From Candidatus Aminicenantota bacterium (GTDB lineage Bacteria > Acidobacteriota > Aminicenantia > Aminicenantales > UBA4085), in the NCBI GenBank assembly GCA_016931595.1, contig JAFGEN010000199.1:1-36354 (forward strand): 36,354 nucleotides of DNA, read 5' to 3'. The position numbers and the translations under genes were made by a program. Shown piece by piece: positions 10,401 through 18,080 of this stretch. The notes under the pieces were generated by a model, which was not told where the DNA came from, ran no database searches, and saw only the letters and a program-made list of their open reading frames with translations. Numbering within the stretch: the stretch's first letter is position 1; every line of letters begins with the position of its first letter.

Positions 10401-13105
10401 CGCCCCCCGAGCCCGGCTTTGCGCGCCGAGCGCCAATCGCGCTTGATGAGCTTGACGGCGGCGGACCGTCCGCCCTGGAGCGCGCCGTCGGGTCGGGCGG
10501 CGATCAGCTCGACCGACAACGGCTTGCCCTTCTTAAGAAACGACGTGGACGGCTTCAGCCCGAGATAAAATTCGCCCCGGTGGATGATGGTCTGGATGCG
10601 GTTGGAAATGGACCGCCGGCTGGGGCTTTGGACGGTGGCTTCAAGGTCGGCGCTGACCGTCCCCTTCTCTTTTTCTGCGGCGAGGGGAACGCGGACAGTC
10701 AGTCGACCGTCTTTGTCCAGTACCGCTTCGGCCGAGCCGAGGAGGCGGCTCTGTTCGGCCGGCTCGCCTTCATCCCATTCCTCGGCTTCGCGGCCGAACA
10801 CGTAACCGTCGTGACCCTTGGGAGAAAACCAGGCGGGGTTCAACCGAAGGGACCAGGACGCCTTCTGGCCGGCCAATGCGCCGCCGAAGAGGTAGGAAGC
10901 CCGGATGTCGGCTTCATATGTTTGACCGAAGACGTAGTCCGCTTTCCCGGATTTCAAGAGGACTTCAAATTCGGCCGGGCGGAAGGCTTCGATTCGGAAT
11001 GAATCTCCGAAGGATGTCTCCCGGCCTCCGGCCGCCGGGCCGGAAATCGAGGCCTGGACGAAGTATGACCCCAGGGCCGCCTCGGGAGCGGATTCAAAGT
11101 CGACTGCGAATGACCCGAATGCGTCAAGGGGAACTTTTTTCTCCAGAACCGTCTTTTGGAACGGGTCGTTGATCTTGACCTCGGCTTCCCGGACGGCGGG
11201 GATTCGCCAGACGCCTTTCTCCCGTTCCCTGAGTACGCCCTTCAGGTGGACGGTTTCCCCCGCCCGGTAGATTCCCCGCTCGGAAAAGATCGTTCCCTGG
11301 AACCGGGGAGGCTCCGGATTCCAGTCGTAGGCGATGTCGAACCGGTACGGCTCGACACCTTCCGTATCGTCCGATGACAACATGGCCGCATCCTCTCCCA
11401 GGCGGGCGAACACCCACTGACGCGGCTTGCTCCATTCGTTCGCGGGTCTGAACCCAAGGGCTTTCCAGCCGGGTGTTTCGACCCGGCCGTCGGTTCCGCT
11501 CCGTCCACGCCAGAGAACACGGTTTTTATCGTCGCGGATTTCGACATCCGCCTCGGGCGCGGGCTGGCCGGTTTTCAAGGTTGAAACCCAAATGACGTTG
11601 TTATCCGGTGAGAATTTGCCGGATAAGCCGAGGCCGGTGAGCTGGAGGAATGTCTTGGGATAGCGGAGCCATTCATCCTCGGCATACGTATGGACCTGGA
11701 GAAAGAGAAAACCGTGCCCGTCGGGCTCGATGTCCTTGAGCGGGAGGGGGACGAAGCCGCGCACATTCCGGGGAAGGTTGACGGGCAAGGGGCGGTCGTA
11801 GTTGTAGAATCCGGCCCACGGTTGGAACACGTTTCGGGCGCTCCACCGGTTTTTAGCGGTCAAGACGGGAATGACCTGGTCGATCGAAAGCCGGGCCGCC
11901 TGGACCCGCACCCGGGGCGTGTTGACGGCAAATAACGGGCAGGTGAGGTCGCCATAGGCCTCGACGACGCCGTCGCCCGTGGTGAGGTGAACGGATGGGG
12001 AAAGCGAGCCGGTTGTGAAGGCGACCGTCTCATCCCTTCCCAGGATGTTTCCGAAATCATCCTTGAGCCCGGCCGGGATGGTCACGGTATAGGATGTTTC
12101 GGGCTCGAGCGGCAGGCTGATCCAGAGGGAATGGTTCCCGTAGTCCCAGTCCGCGTAATACTCGGGGATTTCAACCTTGGGTTCGATCCGGATTTTTTCC
12201 GTGAATTCCTTATAGGTCACCCGGTTTGAAAAACGGAAGATGAGCGGCCGGCCGGGATCCCGGGCCCCATCGTCTTCCCTCTCGAATTCCTCGAAACGAA
12301 AGACATTGAAGGTGGAAAAGCGGAACAGGGCGCCTTGTTCCATCGGCAGGCTGCCCTCCCGGCCGGTCAGCCCCGGCCGGACTTCCAGGGCATAGGAGAA
12401 TCCGGGCTCGAGCTTGGTCCGGGGACGGAGAAGGACGGCGCCGTCGACCGAATAAGGAATGCCGGCGTCGCGCAACGCTTTTTCCTCCGGCCGGACGAGG
12501 TTGAAGGGAGGTTGCATTTCCCGGCCGGAGGCGTCGGCCCCGGTGAAGGCAAGATGTTCCCGAACGACCGCCAAATCGACCGGTTGATCGAAGACAAGGA
12601 CAGCTTCCGTCTCCAGCCCGAGCTGGTCCGCCCCGTCGCGCGGCAGATGGCGCAGGAGGCGGGGACGGGGTGTTTCAAACGTCCAGGTGTAATCGTCGGC
12701 GAGCTCGTAGCCGTCCAGGGAGCGGGTTCCGGCCGGGAGGGTGACCTTGAAGGCGCTGGCCCGGGGAAGAGGGTTCGAAGGGACGAAGGCCAGGGTTCGC
12801 GTTCCCATCCAGCGGAAGGAGCCCTCGACCGACGGCTCGAGGGAAAACACGGTGCTCCGGTCGTCGAAGGGACGGTCGGCCAAAGGAGCCATGGGATGAT
12901 CGAAGGCGACCACGATTTCATCGGATTCGCGCGGCGCGGCCGTCCCTCCCCGCGGGCCGGCATGAACGATGCCGAGAGGGCCGCGGCTTTCGCCGCCGAC
13001 CGCCTCGTCCAGGCGGGAAGGCGACTTTTTCCGGCAACCGGCCGAAAGAAGAACCCCGACGCAAACGAGGATGAGAACGGGAATCCGGAGGCTTTTCAGA
13101 CCCAT
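7424..13105 (-). CDS. Bacterial alpha-2-macroglobulin-like lipoprotein with thioester motif
   Basis: ATG at 13105 with SD GGAGGAG; lipobox LLSAGC; MG/bait-region architecture; SVETDAGGEAVVTFKLPDNLTTFRIIAVAQT; thioester YPYLCLEQRLSCL. Next to pbpC as in the E. coli yfhM-pbpC pair. Confidence 0.95.
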   Translation of the reverse strand: MGLKSLRIPVLILVCVGVLLSAGCRKKSPSRLDEAVGGESRGPLGIVHAGPRGGTAAPRESDEIVVAFDHPMAPLADRPFDDRSTVFSLEPSVEGSFRWMGTRTLAFVPSNPLPRASAFKVTLPAGTRSLDGYELADDYTWTFETPRPRLLRHLPRDGADQLGLETEAVLVFDQPVDLAVVREHLAFTGADASGREMQPPFNLVRPEEKALRDAGIPYSVDGAVLLRPRTKLEPGFSYALEVRPGLTGREGSLPMEQGALFRFSTFNVFRFEEFEREDDGARDPGRPLIFRFSNRVTYKEFTEKIRIEPKVEIPEYYADWDYGNHSLWISLPLEPETSYTVTIPAGLKDDFGNILGRDETVAFTTGSLSPSVHLTTGDGVVEAYGDLTCPLFAVNTPRVRVQAARLSIDQVIPVLTAKNRWSARNVFQPWAGFYNYDRPLPVNLPRNVRGFVPLPLKDIEPDGHGFLFLQVHTYAEDEWLRYPKTFLQLTGLGLSGKFSPDNNVIWVSTLKTGQPAPEADVEIRDDKNRVLWRGRSGTDGRVETPGWKALGFRPANEWSKPRQWVFARLGEDAAMLSSDDTEGVEPYRFDIAYDWNPEPPRFQGTIFSERGIYRAGETVHLKGVLREREKGVWRIPAVREAEVKINDPFQKTVLEKKVPLDAFGSFAVDFESAPEAALGSYFVQASISGPAAGGRETSFGDSFRIEAFRPAEFEVLLKSGKADYVFGQTYEADIRASYLFGGALAGQKASWSLRLNPAWFSPKGHDGYVFGREAEEWDEGEPAEQSRLLGSAEAVLDKDGRLTVRVPLAAEKEKGTVSADLEATVQSPSRRSISNRIQTIIHRGEFYLGLKPSTSFLKKGKPLSVELIAARPDGALQGGRSAAVKLIKRDWRSARKAGLGGRLEWISEKSDTVVESQTIKTLSEGPVSVRFQPDKSGFYLIQAEARDGSGNEVSSSTYLYVTGDDYVAWERSDDDAIELVPDADSYRPGETARILVKSPYEKAKALVTVERESILKSEVVEISGSTAEIAVPVDAGMIPNVFVSVLLIQGRTTQASPESVDDSGKPSFKIGYVELGVDPAAKRLDIDIRPDRADYQPGDTVEIRFKAKDAGGSGAPASLAVAVVDLGVINLIGYQAPDLFSAFYGRRPLSVDTAESRVHVVGQRHFGEKGENPGGGGEGAMGAGLSLSEVELRGDFKSTAYWNPSVETDAGGEAVVTFKLPDNLTTFRIIAVAQTRDSRFGRGSGDFKVRKPLLLLPALPRLARVGDSFQGGVVVTNNGPDRGSVRMSLNISGLESADQLEKTVDLDSGVSTEVLFGFKAVKEGTARLAFRAEMNGRTDGLEAVFPVEKPRPLVTLGFTGQTDTSQEETVRIPDGIHPDLGGIEMRASASALNGLRARLSELVDYPYLCLEQRLSCLLPFLVAGPVIRDFKLTGLEPAEVEQMVRDSLREIYSCQKDNGGFSLWTDSPFDSPYVTAYAVFALLKAYDSGIPIDRSRLDRGLSYLRTILKMKQDSRSYPYNRRGWASVQAFALYDLALAGKPEAGYAEKLFQEREQLPLFGRALLLKAMSRTGDLTAAKDTLIREFLNKAELTAADAHFEESDPAGLSWTYSSNTRTTAVILQALLETGQTSPVLSGAARWLVQKKSAPGWSSPQENFFTFYALNEYYRRVEKGAPDFRAEIRLAEKVLLEETVRRPTDQFESSLPLNAFPSGRDLPFRAEKTGTGILYYSLRMSYAPLQPLPPRDEGLAVYKKIESLDGRPLSDIPAGSLAVVTLEIAVPKESLFVVVEDPLPAGFEAVNMTFRTESIERSRVLDELAEGDDQPWWAGFNHIEMHDNRVLLFADSLAAGVHRHRYLVRALTYGSFHAPAPLVQQMYAPETYGRGAEQAIRIVR

Positions 13106-13170
13106 GACAACTCCTCCATCGTGAAGTGATTTTATGCTATCGGAATCGGTCATAAAGAGCAAGGATGATA

Positions 13171-13202
13171 AAAAAAGCCCTCCCCTGGGGAGGGGAGGGC
13201 TT
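13171..13202 (-). terminator. Rho-independent terminator downstream of the pepD-like gene
   Basis: AAGCCCTCCCC-TGGGGA-GGGGAGGGCTT, perfect 11-bp stem, followed on the minus strand by TTTTTT; 11 nt after the stop at 13214. Confidence 0.9.
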
Positions 13203-13213
13203 GAAAAAGAGTC

Positions 13214-14671
13214 TCAGGCCAGGGATTTGATCGATTCGACCAGGAGGGTCCAGAAATTCCCGACCGAGACGATGTTGACCCGTTCGTCGGGAGAATGAGG
13301 ATACTGAAGCGTCGGCCCGAACGAGATCATGTCCATGCCGGGGAACTTCTCGCCGATGAGGCCGCATTCCAAGCCGGCATGGATGGCCATGACCTGGGCT
13401 TCCTTTCCGGTGACGGCCAGGTGGACCTCCTTCATTTTCTGAAGCAGGGGGGACTGGAGATTGGGCATCCAGCCCGGATACCCGACCGGCTGCTTGACCC
13501 GGGCTCCGAACGCTTCGGCCAGGGCCTTCAAGGCGTTCCGAAGGGCTTCCAGGGCCGATCCCGCCGAGCTGCGGCTCGAGCACAGGATCTTGGCTTCCTT
13601 GGCTCCGGTTCTCAGGACGGCCAGATTCGTCGAGGTTTCGACGAGGCCGGGGATCTCGGGATGCATCGAAACGACGCCATGCGGGCAGCAAACCAGAAAA
13701 TCGAGAAGGGCTTTCCGGCTTTTCGGAGTCAGGGGGATGTCCTTTTTCCCGGGTTCGAAGGGGTCCAGGCTCAGCTTCAGTCCGGGTTCGACGGCCTTGT
13801 ACTCGGCTTTAATTTTGGCCCCAGCTTCCTCAACGAACGTGGAAAAGGCCTTGATCTTGGCCGGTTCGATGGAGAAATCGGCCCATGCTTCGCGGGGAAT
13901 GGCGTTGTGCTTGTTGCCTCCCTCCAGGCGGTAAAGGGAAAAAGCGAACTTGGCTTGGGCCTGACCCAGGATTCGGGCCAGGAGCTTGAGGGCGTTGCCC
14001 CGCCCTTCATGGATGTTGATTCCGGAATGGCCGCCGCGGAGGCCGCTGATCATCAGCCGGAAGGCCGTTTTCGTCTTGACCGGCTTGCGGGCCAGCGGCA
14101 GGGTGACATGGGTATCGGCGCCTCCGGCGCAGCCGATGGTGAACGCTCCCTCTTCCTCGCTGTCGAGGTTGAGGAGTACTTTCCCATTAAGGAATCCGGG
14201 TGCGATTCCCATCGCCCCGGTCAAGCCCGTCTCCTCCTCGACGGTAAAGAGGCACTCGAGAGGCCCGTGGACGAGGGCGGGGTCATCGAGGATCGCCAGG
14301 CATGCGGCCACGCCGATGCCGTTGTCCGCGCCGAGGGTGGTTCCGTCGGCGCAAACCCAGCCGTCCCGAATGACCGGCTTGATCGGATCCTTCTCGAAGT
14401 TGTGGGCGACATCGGAATTCTTCTCCCAGACCATGTCGAGATGGCCCTGGAGGATGACGCCCGTCGAAGCCTCCTTCCCGGGCGAGGCGGGCTTGCGGAT
14501 GAGGACATTTCCTACGGCGTCTTTCTTGGCCCAGAGGTTGAGAGCCTTGGCCCGGCTGATGACGTAATCGGCCAGAACTTTTTCATGGCCGGAGCCGTGG
14601 GGAATCCGGCAGATTTCTTCGAAATGCTTCCAGAGCGGTTGGGGGTTGAGATTGGACAATGGATTGGACAT
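13214..14671 (-). CDS. pepD: Aminoacyl-histidine dipeptidase (PepD-like, M20 family)
   Basis: MSNPLSNLNPQPLWKHFEEICRIPHGSGHEK..., GHLDMVWEKN, LGADNGIGVAACLAIL, VEEETGLTGAMGI, GLECGLIGEKFPGMDMISFGPTLQYPHSPDERV; SD AGGAGGT upstream of ATG at 14671. Confidence 0.93.
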   Translation of the reverse strand: MSNPLSNLNPQPLWKHFEEICRIPHGSGHEKVLADYVISRAKALNLWAKKDAVGNVLIRKPASPGKEASTGVILQGHLDMVWEKNSDVAHNFEKDPIKPVIRDGWVCADGTTLGADNGIGVAACLAILDDPALVHGPLECLFTVEEETGLTGAMGIAPGFLNGKVLLNLDSEEEGAFTIGCAGGADTHVTLPLARKPVKTKTAFRLMISGLRGGHSGINIHEGRGNALKLLARILGQAQAKFAFSLYRLEGGNKHNAIPREAWADFSIEPAKIKAFSTFVEEAGAKIKAEYKAVEPGLKLSLDPFEPGKKDIPLTPKSRKALLDFLVCCPHGVVSMHPEIPGLVETSTNLAVLRTGAKEAKILCSSRSSAGSALEALRNALKALAEAFGARVKQPVGYPGWMPNLQSPLLQKMKEVHLAVTGKEAQVMAIHAGLECGLIGEKFPGMDMISFGPTLQYPHSPDERVNIVSVGNFWTLLVESIKSLA

Positions 14672-14746
14672 GACACCTCCTGTTGAAGAGGTTGAATGAT
14701 GCCACAAGCCGAATCATTTGGCAAATCGACTCCCGGCAAGCGGTCA

Positions 14747-14775
14747 TTGACATTTGGCGATACGCCTCCTAGAAT
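14747..14775 (+). promoter_or_regulatory. Sigma70-type promoter of the metal ABC transporter operon
   Basis: TTGACA (14747-14752), 17-nt spacer, TAGAAT (14770-14775), in the divergent pepD/znuA intergenic region. Confidence 0.75.
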
Positions 14776-14790
14776 CTCGGTGGACGTTCC

Positions 14791-15744
14791 ATGATCGCAA
14801 GGCATCGTTGGTTTCCCTTCGCCGCAGCCGCCGCTGTTCTGGCCGCGGCGGTTTTCAGCACAGCCCGGACAATCGGTTTCCCGCTCCGGTCCGAGGCCGG
14901 CCGAAAATTGAAAATCGTGGCGACCGTTTTTCCCCTGGCTGAATTCGCCCGGGAAATCTGCGGAGAACGGGGAGAGGTCCTTCTCCTCCTGCCCGCGGGC
15001 GCCGATGTTCATCATTGGCTTCCCAGGATCAGCGATGTGCGCAAGCTCCAAGCGGCCGACCTGTTGATTTCGATCGGCAAAGGACTGGAGCCTTGGCTGT
15101 CCTCGCTGGTCAAAGGTTCCGCGGCCCGGACGATCCCTGCCATGGAAGCGGCCGAAGGGCTTGACCTCATCCCGGCCGGGGGGAAGGCCGAGGAAGCGGA
15201 ACACTCCCATGGGAGCGTCGACCCCCACGTCTGGCTTGACTTCGGCCAGGACATGAAAATCGTCGAGGCCTTGACCCGGGCCCTCTCAGGGACCGCTCCT
15301 GAAAGCGCGGCCCTGTTCAGCCGCAACGCCGAAGGAGTGAATGCGCGGCTGCGGAGGCTGGATGAATCCTACCGCGCGTCCCTGGACCCGTTCCGAGGCC
15401 GGAGCTTCTTCATCGCCGGCCACGCGGCATTCGCTTACCTGGCCCGACGCTACGGGCTGGTCCAAATCTCGTTGACGGGATTGAGTCCCGATGCCGAGAC
15501 AACCCCGCGGCAGACCGCCGCCGCCATCTCCCGGGCCAAAGCCGAGGGGATCAAGACGGTGTACTTCGAGCCGTCAACGGGAGACAAGATGGCCCGGCTG
15601 ATTGCCGCCGAGATCGGCGCCGATGTCCGGCCTCTTTACCCCGGTCACAATCTTGAGTCCGGACAGGAAGGCGGGGCCATGACGTTTTTTCAATTCATGG
15701 AACGCAACCTGGAGAACCTGGTCCATGGTTTTACCGGACGCTGA
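14791..15744 (+). CDS. znuA: Metal (Zn/Mn-type) ABC transporter substrate-binding protein, ZnuA-like
   Basis: Signal peptide; KIVATVFPLAEFAREICGERGEVLLLLPAGADVHHWLPRISDVRKLQAADLLI; EHSHGSVDPHVWLDFGQ. Confidence 0.88.
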   Translation: MIARHRWFPFAAAAAVLAAAVFSTARTIGFPLRSEAGRKLKIVATVFPLAEFAREICGERGEVLLLLPAGADVHHWLPRISDVRKLQAADLLISIGKGLEPWLSSLVKGSAARTIPAMEAAEGLDLIPAGGKAEEAEHSHGSVDPHVWLDFGQDMKIVEALTRALSGTAPESAALFSRNAEGVNARLRRLDESYRASLDPFRGRSFFIAGHAAFAYLARRYGLVQISLTGLSPDAETTPRQTAAAISRAKAEGIKTVYFEPSTGDKMARLIAAEIGADVRPLYPGHNLESGQEGGAMTFFQFMERNLENLVHGFTGR

Positions 15745-16486
15745 AGCCGCCGAGCTGATCCGGGTCGAAGGCCTCCACTTTTCCCGGGGCGGCCGTCCGG
15801 TGCTCACGGACGTTTCGCTTTCGATCATCGAGGGCGATTTCCTGGCCATCCTGGGACCCAATGGGTCGGGAAAGACGACTCTCCTCAAGATCATCCTCGG
15901 CCTGCTCAAGCCGGACCAGGGATGGGTGCGCCTTTTCGGGCGTCCGCCCGAAGATTTTGTCGAACGCGAGCTGGTCGGTTATATCCCCCAGAAAGCGACA
16001 CATTTCGACCCGTTGTTCCCGGCCTCGGTCCGGGAAGTCGTGGCCATGGCCCTTCGGTCCGGCCGGCGGCGGATCTCCCGTCCGGACGAGGATACGGCCG
16101 TTCGAATAGCCCTGGAAACCGTCGACATGATCGAGTTTTGGAATCGGCGGATCGGAAGGCTCTCGGGCGGCCAGCAGCAGCGTGTCTTCATCGCCCGGGC
16201 GATCGCCCGGAATCCCCGGATTCTCTTCCTGGACGAGCCGACAACCGGAGTGGACGCCGAAAATCAGGACCGTTTTTACGACCTCCTCGGCCGTCTCAAC
16301 ACCTCCGGCCGCCTGACCATCGTCCTGGTCACCCACGATACCGGGATCGTCAACAAACATGTCAACAAGGTCGCCTGTCTCAACCAGCGGCTGTTCTTCC
16401 ATGGAACCCATGACCAGTTCTGCTCATCGGGAGCCCTGAAGGAGATGATCGCCGGAGGGCATCACCTCGTTCTTCACCGCCACTGA
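15725..16486 (+). CDS. znuC: Metal ABC transporter ATP-binding protein, ZnuC-like
   Basis: Walker [10 protein letters not shown], signature [16 protein letters not shown], Walker [14 protein letters not shown]. Overlaps znuA by 20 nt. Confidence 0.92.
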   Translation: MVLPDAEAAELIRVEGLHFSRGGRPVLTDVSLSIIEGDFLAILGPNGSGKTTLLKIILGLLKPDQGWVRLFGRPPEDFVERELVGYIPQKATHFDPLFPASVREVVAMALRSGRRRISRPDEDTAVRIALETVDMIEFWNRRIGRLSGGQQQRVFIARAIARNPRILFLDEPTTGVDAENQDRFYDLLGRLNTSGRLTIVLVTHDTGIVNKHVNKVACLNQRLFFHGTHDQFCSSGALKEMIAGGHHLVLHRH

Positions 16487-16489
16487 TCC

Positions 16490-17290
16490 ATGGACGCCTT
16501 TTTCGAGTACGCGTTTCTCCAGAGAGCCGTCGGGGCGGGCGTTTGCATCGCCGTAGCCTGCGCCGTCCTGGGCGTATTCCTGCTGTTGCGCAAGGACGCC
16601 ATGATCGGTCACGGACTGTCCCACATCGCCTTCGCCGGCATCGCCCTGGGCCTGCTCATTCGGCAATGGCCGATGGCCGTTTCCCTGGCCGTGGCCGTCG
16701 TCGCCGCCCTGGGCATCATGAAGCTCAAGGAATCGGCGGGATTTCACGGGGACACGGCGATCGCCGTCTGCAGCAGTCTTGGGATGGCCGTCGGCGTCAT
16801 CCTGGCTTCAATCTCCGGGCGCTTCGACGCCTCGCTTCTCAGCTATCTCTTCGGTGATATCCTGGCCATCGAACCGGCCGAAGTCGTTTTATCGGCTCTT
16901 ATGGCCCTGGCCGTCCTGGTTATCACCGCGGTTTTTTATCATCGGTTCATGTTCATGACCTTTGACCGTGAGGCGGCTCAGGCGGCCGGGGTTCCTGTCC
17001 GCCGCCTGGATGCCCTGATGAGTGTGGCGACCGCCATAACCGTTGTTCTGGGGATGAAAATCGTCGGGATTCTTCTCGTGGCCGCCTTCCTGGTCATTCC
17101 GGCGGCGGCCGGGTTGCAGACGGCCGTCCGCTTCAAAAGCGCGGTCGGTATCGCCGCCGTTGTCGCTTCGGCCTCGGTCGTCGTCGGACTGGCGGCCGCT
17201 TATCTCCTCGACTGGCCGGCCTCGGGAACGATCGTCGTCGTCTCGTTTCTCATTTTTGGAATTTTATTTCTCTTCCGCCGCCGGGCTTGA
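16490..17290 (+). CDS. znuB: Metal ABC transporter permease, ZnuB-like
   Basis: Hydrophobic multi-TM protein; RKDAMIGHGLSHIAFAGIALG; AAFLVIPAAAGLQ; 3 nt after znuC. Confidence 0.92.
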   Translation: MDAFFEYAFLQRAVGAGVCIAVACAVLGVFLLLRKDAMIGHGLSHIAFAGIALGLLIRQWPMAVSLAVAVVAALGIMKLKESAGFHGDTAIAVCSSLGMAVGVILASISGRFDASLLSYLFGDILAIEPAEVVLSALMALAVLVITAVFYHRFMFMTFDREAAQAAGVPVRRLDALMSVATAITVVLGMKIVGILLVAAFLVIPAAAGLQTAVRFKSAVGIAAVVASASVVVGLAAAYLLDWPASGTIVVVSFLIFGILFLFRRRA

Positions 17291-17334
17291 CCTGGATGAT
17301 TCACGAGTGGAGAGGGCCACAGCCTCTTTCCGGT

Positions 17335-18075
17335 TCATCGAATGTAGACGACCACCCGGTTTTTGCCTTCTTTTTTCGCCCGGTAGAGCGCGGCGTCGGC
17401 CAATCCCATCACCTCGTCGGCCGTCTGTTTCTGGAGAGGGGAGCCATAGACACCGATGGAGATTGTGAAGTGGTAGACCTTTTCCCGATGAGTGAGCAAT
17501 TGGAAGTCGGATAAGGCCGTTTCTTTCCGAATTCTCTCGGCCACGGCCGCGGCGTCGAGGACGGCCGTCTGGGGAAGGATCACCAGGAAGTTGTCTCCGC
17601 CGGTGCGGCCGACGATGTCCGAACCGCGGACGATCTCCCCCAGCATCGCCGAGAACGACTTCAGGAGCTGATCGCCGGCGACCTGTCCGAATTTATCGTT
17701 CAGGGTCTTGAAATCGTCCGGGTCGATCATGAGGAGGCTCAGGGGGTACCGGTACCGAACGGACCGGTCGATCTCCTCCTGGAGCCGGGCTTTGGTGTAA
17801 ACGGCGTTATAAAATCCGGTCAAGCCGTCCCGAACGGCCAGCGTCGAGAGCTTGTCGGACAAGGCCAGGCCGCTGAGACAGATGACCAGGATGATCACGA
17901 ATCCCAGGGTCAGGATGGACCGTTCGAACGCACGGAAGCCGATCCAGTCCCAGTATTGGGGGATGAGGTCTCCCAGGGCGATGAAAACGAGATAGGCGCC
18001 GACGAGAACGACGATGGCCCAGAGCCGCTTTTTCAGGCCCGTCGTATACAGAGTGATCTTCGGCCTCATCGCCAT
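17335..18075 (-). CDS. Membrane-anchored GGDEF-domain protein with GGDNF motif
   Basis: Two N-terminal TM segments; DGLTGFYN; MIDPDDFKTLND; RGSDIVGRTGGDNFLVIL; SIGVYGS; ALYRAKKEGKNRV. Confidence 0.92.
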   Translation of the reverse strand: MAMRPKITLYTTGLKKRLWAIVVLVGAYLVFIALGDLIPQYWDWIGFRAFERSILTLGFVIILVICLSGLALSDKLSTLAVRDGLTGFYNAVYTKARLQEEIDRSVRYRYPLSLLMIDPDDFKTLNDKFGQVAGDQLLKSFSAMLGEIVRGSDIVGRTGGDNFLVILPQTAVLDAAAVAERIRKETALSDFQLLTHREKVYHFTISIGVYGSPLQKQTADEVMGLADAALYRAKKEGKNRVVVYIR

Positions 18076-18080
18076 TCAAT

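Noticed and set aside
13106-13170. A2M promoter candidate (minus strand TTGCTC-N17-TAGCAT)
   Set aside because: Weak matches to both hexamers; a promoter is expected here after the terminator, but I cannot support a specific one.
13295-14686. 463-aa plus-strand ORF nearly mirroring pepD
   Set aside because: Antisense frame kept open by GC bias; no recognisable domain, while the minus strand encodes a complete M20 dipeptidase with SD and terminator.
17291-17334. Possible bidirectional terminator between znuB and the GGDEF gene (AGAGG...CCTCT TTCC)
   Set aside because: Only a 5-bp stem with a short T run; not strong enough to call.
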